From: Candidatus Faecaligallichristensenella faecipullorum
Lineage (GTDB): Bacteria > Bacillota > Clostridia > Christensenellales > Aristaeellaceae
Reading direction: 5' to 3'
Length of the DNA stretch: 48,740 bases
NCBI GenBank assembly: GCA_018716505.1
Contig: DVJW01000046.1
Coordinates: 1-48,740 of the forward strand
Positions 25,653-32,787 of the stretch are shown here, piece by piece (the stretch's first letter is position 1; every line of letters begins with the position of its first letter). A program made the position numbers and the translations under genes. The notes under the pieces were generated by a model. That model did no database searches. It saw only the letters and a program-made list of their open reading frames with translations, and was not told where the DNA came from.

Positions 25653-26525
25653 ATGCAACGCGCGCTCAGCCTAAAACCAATGAAGCAGGCAGCCGTCAGG
25701 CGCTCCAGTTCCATTCGAAAGATTCAACAAACCAATGTTTCCGGCGTGCTGCTCAGCAATTCAGCCGCCCTGACCGAGGTATGCCACGATCTCAAAACAC
25801 CGATCCAGACCATTCGTGGCGCCCTGCAGCTTCTTTCCTTGAGTCTGGACAGCGGTCAATCCAACTCCAGCAGCGCAAGGTATATTGATATGCTGGACGG
25901 CAGCAGCCGCCACCTGATGCGAATGGTGAGCAACCTGGTGGATCAATTGAGGTTGGAAGCGGGCATACTTGCGCCCTATCCGATCTGTTTTGATTTGGCT
26001 GAGCATCTGAACCTGCTCGTTTCCCTGAGCAGTCAGTATGCCGCGTTTGCGGGGATAGCGCTGGAGCTCGAGGGCTGCGACCGCGAGCTGTTCGCCCTGC
26101 TGGATGTGGAAAAGCTGGACAAAATTCTGCTGAATCTGATCTCGAACGCCCTAAAATACGCCCATGACGATGGACGGGTATGCGTGCGGCTAACCTGCTC
26201 CGGCCGGCGATTGACCATCAGCGTTCAGGACGATGGACCGGGCATTGAACCCGAACGCATGGACCATCTGTTCCATTCCCCGGCCGACCTGGAACCGGAC
26301 GTCTTCGGCGGAGCCCGTATGGGCTTGATTTTAAGCCGGGAGCTGGCCGAACTGCAGGGCGGACATCTTACCATAAAGAATCTTCCCGAAGGCGGCGTCC
26401 GGGCGCAGGTCAGCCTGCCCTATATTCCGGGCGACGGCGTGCCCTCGGGCATGATGCCTTCGGAAAGCGAATTGATCTCCCTGCTGCGCACCGAGCTTTC
26501 GGCGGTGCTCACCCGGCTCAGATAA
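25653..26525 (+). CDS. Soluble orphan histidine kinase
   Basis: This 290-residue protein has no membrane segment or input domain. The phospho-acceptor motif is 'VCHDLKTPIQTIRG', followed by a dimerisation helix, then the ATPase domain with N box 'LLNLISNALKYAHDD', G1 'DDGPGIEPERM' and G2 'GGARMGLILSREL'. The start ATG 25653 has GAGAGGG 6 bases upstream; an ATG at 25617 would leave almost no leader from the predicted promoter. No response regulator gene lies nearby, so the partner is elsewhere. The short N-terminal region ('SSSIRKIQQTNVSGVLLSN') could be a docking segment. A terminator follows directly. Confidence 0.85.
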   Translation: MQRALSLKPMKQAAVRRSSSIRKIQQTNVSGVLLSNSAALTEVCHDLKTPIQTIRGALQLLSLSLDSGQSNSSSARYIDMLDGSSRHLMRMVSNLVDQLRLEAGILAPYPICFDLAEHLNLLVSLSSQYAAFAGIALELEGCDRELFALLDVEKLDKILLNLISNALKYAHDDGRVCVRLTCSGRRLTISVQDDGPGIEPERMDHLFHSPADLEPDVFGGARMGLILSRELAELQGGHLTIKNLPEGGVRAQVSLPYIPGDGVPSGMMPSESELISLLRTELSAVLTRLR

Positions 26526-26538
26526 AGTCCTTCAGCGG

Positions 26539-26570
26539 CCCGGCACATCCTGTGCCGGGTCCGTTTTTTC
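26539..26570 (+). terminator. Terminator of the histidine kinase gene
   Basis: CCCGGCAC (26539-26546) pairs with GTGCCGGG (26552-26559), loop ATCCT, followed by TCCGTTTTTTC. Confidence 0.85.
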
Positions 26571-26610
26571 ATATTAAAATACTCAATTATAAAAAAATGC
26601 ACGCTATCTA

Positions 26611-26640
26611 TTGCACCCAGGCGCGCCCGTGGGGTATAAT
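26611..26640 (+). promoter_or_regulatory. Promoter of glyA
   Basis: TTGCAC (26611-26616) and TATAAT (26635-26640) are 18 bases apart, 44 bases before the start. Confidence 0.7.
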
Positions 26641-26684
26641 GAATGAATAAAATGTGTCCGTGGACAAGATGGGAGATATGACCA

Positions 26685-27935
26685 ATGATTGACATGAGCA
26701 CCATAATGAACACCGATCTGGAAGTGGCTCAGGCCATGGAAAAGGAGCTTCAGCGCCAACGGCAGCATATTGAGCTGATTGCCTCCGAAAACTTTGTGAG
26801 TCCGGCCGTTATGGCGGCCATGGGCAGCCATCTCACCAACAAATACGCCGAGGGCTATCCGGGCAAGCGCTATTATGGCGGCTGCGAGGCGGTGGATATC
26901 GTCGAAGAGTTGGCCCGCCAGCGCGCCTGTGAGCTGTTCCATGCCGATCACGCCAATGTCCAGCCCCATTCTGGTGCGCAGGCCAATATGGCGGTCTATT
27001 TTGCCCTGCTCAATCCGGGCGATGTCATCCTGGGCATGAATTTGAGCCATGGCGGCCATCTAACCCATGGAAGCCCGGTCAATATGTCGGGCAAATACTT
27101 CCACATCGTGCCCTATGGCGTCAGCGAAGCGGACGAGCGCATTGACTACGACGAGCTGCGCCGCGTCGCCAAGGAGAGTCACCCCAAGCTGATCGTGGCC
27201 GGGGCCAGCGCCTATCCGCGGATCATTGACTTCGCCGCATTCCGGGAAATCGCCGATGAGGTGGGCGCGTATCTGATGGTGGATATGGCGCACATCGCGG
27301 GCCTGGTGGCCGCGGGCGAACATCCCAGCCCGGTTCCCTATGCGGATGTGGTCACCACCACCACCCACAAGACCCTGCGCGGACCCAGGGGCGGCATGAT
27401 CCTGTGCCGGGAGCAGTACGCCAAGGCCATCGACAAGGCCATCTTCCCGGGCACCCAGGGCGGCCCGCTGATGCACATCATCGCGGCCAAAGCCGTTTGC
27501 CTCAAGGAAGCCATGCAGGAGGATTTCCGCGCCTATCAGCGCCAGATCGTCAAAAACGCCGCGGCCATGGCCCAGGAGTTTGACCGGCTGGGCGTGCGCA
27601 TGGTTTCGGGCGGAACCGACAACCACTTGATGCTGCTCAACCTCACCGGCACCGGAGTAACCGGCAAGGCGCTGGAAAAGATGTTGGATTTGGCCAACAT
27701 TACGGTCAATAAGAACACCGTGCCCTTTGAAACCCTGAGCCCCTTTGTCACCAGCGGCATTCGGGTGGGTACCCCGGCGGTTACCAGCCGCGGCATGAAA
27801 GAGCCCGAAATGGTCAAGATTGCGGGCTTCATCCATCGGATTATCCAGGAGGGCGAGTCCGCCATTCCCGAGGTCAAAGCTCAGGTGCTCGCCATGTTGG
27901 ACGACTTCCCGCTCTATCCCGACCAGGCCGAATAA
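26685..27935 (+). CDS. glyA: Serine hydroxymethyltransferase
   Basis: This 416-residue PLP enzyme interconverts serine and glycine with tetrahydrofolate, the main one-carbon source. It has the conserved opening '[20 protein letters not shown]', '[18 protein letters not shown]', and the PLP lysine in '[17 protein letters not shown]'. Near the C-terminus '[17 protein letters not shown]' is also typical. Length and motifs are normal. GGGAG lies 9 bases before the ATG. A promoter and a strong terminator make it a single-gene unit. Confidence 0.97.
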   Translation: MIDMSTIMNTDLEVAQAMEKELQRQRQHIELIASENFVSPAVMAAMGSHLTNKYAEGYPGKRYYGGCEAVDIVEELARQRACELFHADHANVQPHSGAQANMAVYFALLNPGDVILGMNLSHGGHLTHGSPVNMSGKYFHIVPYGVSEADERIDYDELRRVAKESHPKLIVAGASAYPRIIDFAAFREIADEVGAYLMVDMAHIAGLVAAGEHPSPVPYADVVTTTTHKTLRGPRGGMILCREQYAKAIDKAIFPGTQGGPLMHIIAAKAVCLKEAMQEDFRAYQRQIVKNAAAMAQEFDRLGVRMVSGGTDNHLMLLNLTGTGVTGKALEKMLDLANITVNKNTVPFETLSPFVTSGIRVGTPAVTSRGMKEPEMVKIAGFIHRIIQEGESAIPEVKAQVLAMLDDFPLYPDQAE

Positions 27936-27951
27936 TCCATCATAAACAAAA

Positions 27952-27986
27952 CACGCTTCGCGCAATGGACGCGGAGCGTGTTTTTT
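27952..27986 (+). terminator. Terminator of glyA
   Basis: CACGCTTCGCG (27952-27962) pairs with CGCGGAGCGTG (27970-27980) and TTTTTT follows. Confidence 0.9.
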
Positions 27987-28002
27987 ACAATAAAAAATCC
28001 AC

Positions 28003-28112
28003 GGGACTCGAGCCAGGCAACCTCGCGGCGCACACCAACTTCCGCTTATTGCTGCTGCCTTCCGGCCCTGACAAGATTCACGGCATGATATCGCACGAGA
28101 CCCAACTGTCAT
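28003..28112 (-). ncRNA. ffs: Signal recognition particle RNA, small bacterial type
   Basis: The minus strand has the invariant SRP core GTCAGGGCCGGAAGGCAGCA followed by GCAATAAGCGGA and the GTGCGCC and GCCTGG parts of the 3' strand. The ends GGGTCTCG and CTCGAGTCCC can close the rod. A strong promoter lies just upstream, and TTTTTT follows after GTGGA. From promoter to T run the transcript is only about 135 bases, too short for the Alu domain found in many Bacillota SRP RNAs. The exact 5' end is uncertain. It pairs with the protein Ffh (not in the window) to target membrane proteins. Confidence 0.95.
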
Positions 28113-28132
28113 CGCCCACATGGACAAAAGCT

Positions 28133-28161
28133 ATTATACCATACTTTCCGTTCCTTGGCAA
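28133..28161 (-). promoter_or_regulatory. Promoter of the SRP RNA
   Basis: On the minus strand TTGCCA (28161-28156) and TATAAT (28138-28133) are 17 bases apart. Confidence 0.75.
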
Positions 28162-28187
28162 TCGCTTTTTTCCGCCGGCACAGAGTT

Positions 28188-28787
28188 TTAAAGGGCCTGA
28201 TAGCAAAACCGGATCAACACCGGCACCAGCGCCGAACAGAGGATTCCGTTCAGCACCGACAGCACCACGGTTCGCTCATCGGTGTAACGGATCATCATGG
28301 GCAAGGTGGTGTCCTCGCTGGTCGCTCCGGCCGGGGCAATACAGCTTTCGTAATTCAAATGCCGGGCAATCCATGGAATGGCAAAAAATGAAAAAATCTC
28401 GCGCATCAGGTTGCTCAGAAACGCCACACTGCCCACCTGCGCCCCCGCCATCTCGGTGAGCATGACCCCGGACAGGCTATACCAGCCCAATCCGCTGGCA
28501 ATGGCCGCACCCTCCCGGGGGCTCAAACCCGTGACCAGGCCGGTTAGCAGGCCGCCCAAAATCGAGCCCAGCACAATGCCCAGGGTGATGTAAGCCAGCC
28601 TGACCCCATAACCCCGCATTTGCTTAAAAATTCCCCGATTCAGCCCTACGCTTATGCCCACCAAAAACATCAGCAGATACAGCACATAATCCGCATTTTT
28701 GACCAGAAACTCTACTCCCTGAACTTTGAGCCCCGACAGGCCAACTCCAATGCCCAGAGCCAGGGCAATAATCGCTCCCACCACCAC
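28188..28787 (-). CDS. LysO-like exporter, large C-terminal subunit
   Basis: This 199-residue membrane protein matches the second half of lysine exporter LysO (formerly DUF340). It has about five hydrophobic segments, 'YVLYLLMFLVGISVGLNRGI', and the conserved 'ASGLGWYSLSGVMLTEMAG' and 'GSVAFLSNLMREIFSFFAIP' regions. The start is GTG 28787, only four bases after the stop of the small gene, with GAGGG nearby. In E. coli both halves are one protein; here they are two genes and probably form one transporter for lysine or a toxic analogue such as thialysine. Confidence 0.82.
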   Translation of the reverse strand: MVVGAIIALALGIGVGLSGLKVQGVEFLVKNADYVLYLLMFLVGISVGLNRGIFKQMRGYGVRLAYITLGIVLGSILGGLLTGLVTGLSPREGAAIASGLGWYSLSGVMLTEMAGAQVGSVAFLSNLMREIFSFFAIPWIARHLNYESCIAPAGATSEDTTLPMMIRYTDERTVVLSVLNGILCSALVPVLIRFCYQAL

Positions 28788-28791
28788 GGCG

Positions 28792-29076
28792 CTATCCCTC
28801 TTTCTCCTTTAACTTTTTCCCGGATAGCAAACGGCTGAGCAGATAGACCAAAGCCGTGGATCCCACCGTGGGCAAAAGAAAACTGACCAGGCTCAGCCAT
28901 CCCAGCGACTTCAGCTCCTCGAGAAAATCCGGCCGGCTGCCCAGCCTTACGCCCATGCAGAAGATCAGCACAAAGGTGGCCGCCATCTGCAAAAAGTTGT
29001 TTGCCTTTTTATAGCGCTCGGGAAAGAACCGCGCCCCCACCAACATGCCCAGGCACATAACCGCCAGAATCAGCAT
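28792..29076 (-). CDS. LysO-like exporter, small N-terminal subunit
   Basis: This 94-residue protein with three hydrophobic segments resembles the N-terminal part of LysO ('MLILAVMCLGMLVGARFFPE', 'VLIFCMGVRLGSRPDFLEEL', 'LGWLSLVSFLLPTVGSTALV'). Start ATG 29076 is set by GGAGG seven bases upstream; a longer frame adds 14 residues without a ribosome site. It is followed after four bases by the large-subunit gene, so the two are translated together. Confidence 0.8.
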   Translation of the reverse strand: MLILAVMCLGMLVGARFFPERYKKANNFLQMAATFVLIFCMGVRLGSRPDFLEELKSLGWLSLVSFLLPTVGSTALVYLLSRLLSGKKLKEKEG

Positions 29077-29102
29077 GGCTTTTCCTCCGTTTTTCACAAA
29101 AT

Positions 29103-29137
29103 AATGCGCCCCACGCATTCAGCGCGCCGGGCGCATT
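29103..29137 (-). terminator. Terminator after the DUF3737 gene
   Basis: AATGCGCCC (29103-29111) pairs with GGGCGCATT (29129-29137); on the minus strand TATTTTGTG follows. Confidence 0.5.
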
Positions 29138-29162
29138 CGAATTTCTTGCAGGTATAACGCTT

Positions 29163-30023
29163 TTAGCGGGCCGCGGCATCCCTTTTCGCCGTGATGACGC
29201 AATGACTGCCCGGCCGCTGATGCTCGTCCAGGATCACTTCGCCGATCTCGTCGGCCTCAATGGAACCGCTCACCGGATTCTTCACGCTCACAATGCCGCC
29301 CTTGATGGTGGCCTGAACCTGGCTGTATTCAAAGCTCAGGTCGGTATCCACCATTTCGCAATCCTCCAGCACCAGATCCTTGCAGTAGCACAGGGGCTGG
29401 GTTCCGATAATCTTGCACCGAATCAGGTGCAATCCTTCGGAATACCAGGCCAGGTACTCGCCTTTGATCACACTGTCCATCACGGTGACCTGCTTCCCAT
29501 GCCAAAAGGCATCCTTGGTATCCAACACAGAGTTTTTGATCACCACATTTTCCACATACTGAAAGGAATACTTGCCGCTCAGGCGCAGGTTGTCGATTTC
29601 CATATCCCGGGTCTCGAAAAACGGATATTCGCTTTCCAAATCGCAATTCTTGATCTTTACGCCCCTGCATCGCCATCCAAACTCGGGCGAAGCGATGCGG
29701 CTGGCCTCAATTTGAATTTGATCGCATTCCCTGAGCGCCTTAATGCCGTTCATATCACAGTTTTGAATCCGGATATCCTCGTCATACCAAAGCGCCGCCC
29801 GGCAGGTATCCGGCATCCGGCAAGATTCAATTTTCGCGCGATGGACATGCCAAAAGGGATAGCGCAAATTAAAATCGCAATTTTTTACCCGGATATCCCG
29901 GCTCTCTTTGAGCGCGGATTCCCCGTCCGCCGGGCCGTCGAACACACAGTTTTCCACCTCGGCGTTTTCGATGGCATACAGCGCGCGCTCCTCGTCCAGC
30001 TTCAATCCCTCATATTTTTTCAT
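29163..30023 (-). CDS. DUF3737 family right-handed beta-helix protein
   Basis: The 286 residues consist of short strand repeats such as 'VKNCDFNLRYPFWHVHRAKI', 'IQNCDMNGIKALRECDQIQI' and 'IKNCDLESEYPFFETRDMEI', a pattern of stacked beta-helix coils. The family is widespread in Firmicutes and Bacteroidetes and has no proven function. No signal peptide or membrane segment, so it should be cytosolic. AAAGGATG lies before ATG 30023. It stands alone between its own promoter and terminator. Confidence 0.85.
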   Translation of the reverse strand: MKKYEGLKLDEERALYAIENAEVENCVFDGPADGESALKESRDIRVKNCDFNLRYPFWHVHRAKIESCRMPDTCRAALWYDEDIRIQNCDMNGIKALRECDQIQIEASRIASPEFGWRCRGVKIKNCDLESEYPFFETRDMEIDNLRLSGKYSFQYVENVVIKNSVLDTKDAFWHGKQVTVMDSVIKGEYLAWYSEGLHLIRCKIIGTQPLCYCKDLVLEDCEMVDTDLSFEYSQVQATIKGGIVSVKNPVSGSIEADEIGEVILDEHQRPGSHCVITAKRDAAAR

Positions 30024-30098
30024 CTATGTACATCCTTTCAAGGAACCGCAGATTTCTTTCTCGCGCCCCACGGCGCAGCCAGTCGTCCCCTGAAACTC

Positions 30099-30128
30099 AT
30101 TATAAGGCAGCGCCTTGCCCTTTGTCCA
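30099..30128 (-). promoter_or_regulatory. Promoter of the DUF3737 gene
   Basis: On the minus strand TGGACA (30128-30123) and TATAAT (30104-30099) are 18 bases apart, 75 bases before the start. Confidence 0.6.
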
Positions 30129-30269
30129 GCCGGTTACCCGCCCTGATATGCTAAGTTTTTGTCAATAGCCCGAAAACACCCCTGCGCCGGCGCATAATCC
30201 CGCGGAATTTGGGGCATATCCTAAGATAGGTTTGGAATCGCCGTTCCAATCGAAGCGGAGGGATTGCCC

Positions 30270-30623
30270 ATGGAACCCAACTACAAACTCATTGGCCAGC
30301 GCATTAAGGTGCAGCGGGAAAAGCGCAACATGACCCAGGAACGCCTATCCGAGCAAAGCGGATTCAGCCCCACCCACATTTCCAACCTGGAGAACGGATG
30401 GACCAAGCCCAGCGTGTCCTCTCTGGTGCGCATTGCCAACGCCCTCAGCGTCAGCGCGGACGCCCTATTGTGCGACAGCCTGATTCGCAGCGAGCCGGTT
30501 TTTGACGCCCAGCTCATGGGGGAACTCAGCGACTGTACCCCTTGGGAATCCGGGGTGATCCTGGATACGGTTCGAACCCTCAAGCGCTCCCTGCGTCAAC
30601 ATCGTCCATCCGATCCCCAATAG
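30270..30623 (+). CDS. Small XRE-family regulator
   Basis: This 117-residue protein has one Cro/C1 helix-turn-helix (about residues 6-62): 'IGQRIKVQREKRNMTQERLS' and 'FSPTHISNLENGWTKPSVSS'. The remaining 50 residues end in a helical 'ESGVILDTVRTLKRSLRQ'. ATG 30270 was chosen because GGAGGG lies seven bases upstream; an in-frame TTG at 30264 is less likely. It ends 8 bases from the stop of the convergent lipase gene with no terminator between them. Its targets cannot be inferred. Confidence 0.9.
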   Translation: MEPNYKLIGQRIKVQREKRNMTQERLSEQSGFSPTHISNLENGWTKPSVSSLVRIANALSVSADALLCDSLIRSEPVFDAQLMGELSDCTPWESGVILDTVRTLKRSLRQHRPSDPQ

Positions 30624-30631
30624 CCATATTT

Positions 30632-31300
30632 CTATTGCTCTATAAACAATTTTTGATAGTATGCCTCGGGCCGGTGCTGATTAAAGGAAAAGCCGAGGCC
30701 TCGCCGCTCCCCCACATGAATCAGCGTGCCCACCGGATGGTAGCCCATGAGGCGCAGCGGCACCTTGGTCACAATATCATTCCCGTTTTCCACCCGCAGC
30801 GTCTTGAACACCCGGCGGTTGTAGGATTCGGCAAAGGCCTTGTTGCCCACCCGCGGGCAGCCGAACAGCGCCACCTCAAAATCCCGGTCCGGAAAATTGT
30901 ATTGCAGATCCACCGCGCACAGCACGGCCAAGGCCGCGCCCAAAGAATGGCCTGTGACCCGGATCCTGCGGATTTCCGGGGTTATGTAGCTTTGAATTTT
31001 CCCGCGCACCCCCGGGCACTTATAGGCGTTTAAAAAGCCGGTGTGCACCCGTATGCGCGAGTCCGCGTTTCCATAGGGAATATCCTTTTTGCAAAACAAA
31101 AAGTTGGTATGCCAATCCCTTTTGGAATCCGAGCCACGGAAGGCGATCAACAGCTCGTCTCCCCGAATGCGCAGAAAGCACTGAACATCCGTGGGCCGGT
31201 TGTCGATGACGATCAGCCGCTGGCCGCCGAGCTGGGGCTGAACATCCTGATAGGCCAGCGCCGCAAGCTCCATATCCTGAATCAACTGATGCTTATTCAC
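30632..31300 (-). CDS. Class 3 lipase-like alpha/beta hydrolase
   Basis: This 222-residue cytosolic hydrolase has a nucleophile elbow 'VTGHSLGAALAVL', an oxyanion region in 'DELLIAFRGSDSKRDWHTNF', a likely acid in 'VENGNDIVTKVP' and a late histidine in 'MGYHPVGTLIHVG', the Lipase_3 order. No signal peptide. Start GTG 31300 has GAGGTGAGG directly upstream; the longer frame upstream overlaps the membrane-protein gene and is unlike the family. The gap to that gene is 56 bases, so the three genes from 32569 probably form one operon. Confidence 0.85.
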   Translation of the reverse strand: MNKHQLIQDMELAALAYQDVQPQLGGQRLIVIDNRPTDVQCFLRIRGDELLIAFRGSDSKRDWHTNFLFCKKDIPYGNADSRIRVHTGFLNAYKCPGVRGKIQSYITPEIRRIRVTGHSLGAALAVLCAVDLQYNFPDRDFEVALFGCPRVGNKAFAESYNRRVFKTLRVENGNDIVTKVPLRLMGYHPVGTLIHVGERRGLGFSFNQHRPEAYYQKLFIEQ

Positions 31301-31356
31301 ACGCCTCACCTCAATTCGGTATATGCAGCCCAAAGCGCCGGGGTTCCTGAATGCTT

Positions 31357-31941
31357 TCAGTCGTAAGAGACGTAGTACCAGCCCTCCCCCATGGGTTCGC
31401 ATTGATACAGCGCGCCGGCCTGAAGCGCCTCTTGGTCGGGCGCCTGGCCATCCGAGCAATGGACCATCGCCGAAGCCCCATCCGGCATCCCCCTGAACAC
31501 CCAAAATCCAATCACACTGCGCTCCGGGCTCAGCTCATAGACCTCGACTTCGCCATCCAGCGATATCTGCTTCAGCCCCTCGGGCAGTTCCACAACGCCG
31601 AACCGGTCTGGTAGCAACCGGCCTTGCTCAATCGCAGAGATCACCTCTTCTCGCCTTTCCTCATATCGATGTTGTTTTATCTCGGCGAACGTCCTGGTAA
31701 ACGGAAAGCAAAACAAAAACACCATGCCCAGGAGCATCAGACAGGACGGCGCCAGGCGGCGCAACAGGTTCAAATCCTTCTCCGACCCTCGCGCAATTCG
31801 CCCGAACACCCGGCGCAAACCCCAAATAATCCCCAAGGATCCCAAGAATAAAAAAATAATCATAAGAAGGTATTGGGTTGCATGATCGTTGAGAAGCTCC
31901 ACCGCCACCCTCAGCCCAAACAGCAAACAAAGATAAAGCAC
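31357..31941 (-). CDS. Membrane protein of unknown function, downstream tandem paralog
   Basis: About 194 residues: two or three hydrophobic segments in the first 95, then a soluble domain ending 'GEGWYYVSYD'. It is clearly related to the next gene upstream: 'ISLDGEVEVYELSPERSVIG' against 'ISLDGEVRVYERRPERSVIG', and 'HCSDGQAPDQEALQAGALYQ' against 'YCSDGRMPDEEVLNTGAVFL'. GTG 31941 (GGGGAG six bases upstream) aligns with the start of the paralog; ATG 31986, overlapping the upstream stop, is the alternative. No known domain was recognised. The orientation of the soluble domain, probably outside, is inference. Confidence 0.75.
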   Translation of the reverse strand: MLYLCLLFGLRVAVELLNDHATQYLLMIIFLFLGSLGIIWGLRRVFGRIARGSEKDLNLLRRLAPSCLMLLGMVFLFCFPFTRTFAEIKQHRYEERREEVISAIEQGRLLPDRFGVVELPEGLKQISLDGEVEVYELSPERSVIGFWVFRGMPDGASAMVHCSDGQAPDQEALQAGALYQCEPMGEGWYYVSYD

Positions 31942-31978
31942 GCGGTTCTCCCCATGCCTTTCATAGCCTTCCCCCTCG

Positions 31979-32569
31979 CTAATCATAGGTCACATAATAC
32001 CAGTTCTCCTCCAGGCGTTTGCACAAAAATACCGCGCCGGTATTCAGCACCTCCTCGTCAGGCATCCGGCCATCCGAGCAATAAACTGTCGCTGAAACAG
32101 TATCCGTCAGGCCTTTCGAGGCATAAAAGCCGATCACGCTGCGCTCCGGTCTCCGCTCATAAACTCTGACTTCGCCATCCAAAGAAATGTATTTCAGCGC
32201 TTCGGGCAATTGAATATCTCCGTTCCGTTCTTCCCTCAATTGTCCGTTTATAATTTGCTCCACCACCTCCTGGCGTTGGTGGGCATACATTTGATGCTTA
32301 ATTTCCGCGACAAGCTGCTGAACGGGGACGAAAACGGAAAACAGAACGGTAAACGCCAAACCTCCGCACAAGGCCATTCGTTTCCATCCGCCGGATCTTT
32401 TTTGAATCAAGCGAATGACACCTAAAATGAAATAAAGCAGCGCGGCAAACAGTCCCGCCAGAATACTCAAAAAATAAATGAAATATATAAAGAATTGGCT
32501 GGAACCATCCAACATCAACTCCGCCAAGAGCCGAAAAGCCAAAATCAAGATCATGCAGCCGACCGCCAT
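31979..32569 (-). CDS. Membrane protein of unknown function, upstream tandem paralog
   Basis: The 196-residue protein has membrane segments at about 3-20, 26-50 and 65-85, then a soluble domain from about residue 100 with two conserved-looking cysteines ('YCSDG', 'FLCKRL') and the closing 'ENWYYVTYD'. GAACAGG and earlier AAGGAG lie before ATG 32569. It has its own promoter (32605-32633) and heads a likely operon with its paralog and the lipase gene. No family was recognised. Confidence 0.75.
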   Translation of the reverse strand: MAVGCMILILAFRLLAELMLDGSSQFFIYFIYFLSILAGLFAALLYFILGVIRLIQKRSGGWKRMALCGGLAFTVLFSVFVPVQQLVAEIKHQMYAHQRQEVVEQIINGQLREERNGDIQLPEALKYISLDGEVRVYERRPERSVIGFYASKGLTDTVSATVYCSDGRMPDEEVLNTGAVFLCKRLEENWYYVTYD

Positions 32570-32604
32570 ATCCTGTTCCCCCCTACACTTCTCCTTTAGG
32601 GATC

Positions 32605-32633
32605 ATCATATCACACATCAAATCGAATATCAA
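32605..32633 (-). promoter_or_regulatory. Promoter of the paralog-lipase operon
   Basis: On the minus strand TTGATA (32633-32628) and TATGAT (32610-32605) are 17 bases apart. Confidence 0.55.
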
Positions 32634-32683
32634 TATAATTTTATCGTATTATTGAAAAGTCAAGATTTCCCCAAAAGCCCTTA

Positions 32684-32712
32684 TTGCCATGTAAGGCAAA
32701 TTGATATATAAT
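32684..32712 (+). promoter_or_regulatory. Promoter of the GHL6-type glycosidase, with small inverted repeat
   Basis: TTGCCA (32684-32689) and TATAAT (32707-32712) are 17 bases apart. TTGCC and GGCAA (32684-32699) form an inverted repeat over the -35, a possible repressor site. Confidence 0.7.
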
Positions 32713-32787
32713 GCCTTTAACCCTGAATTTCAGATTTCTTAACACGACTGTCTTGGCCACCTGACCGTCATTAGAGGAGGAACCGCC

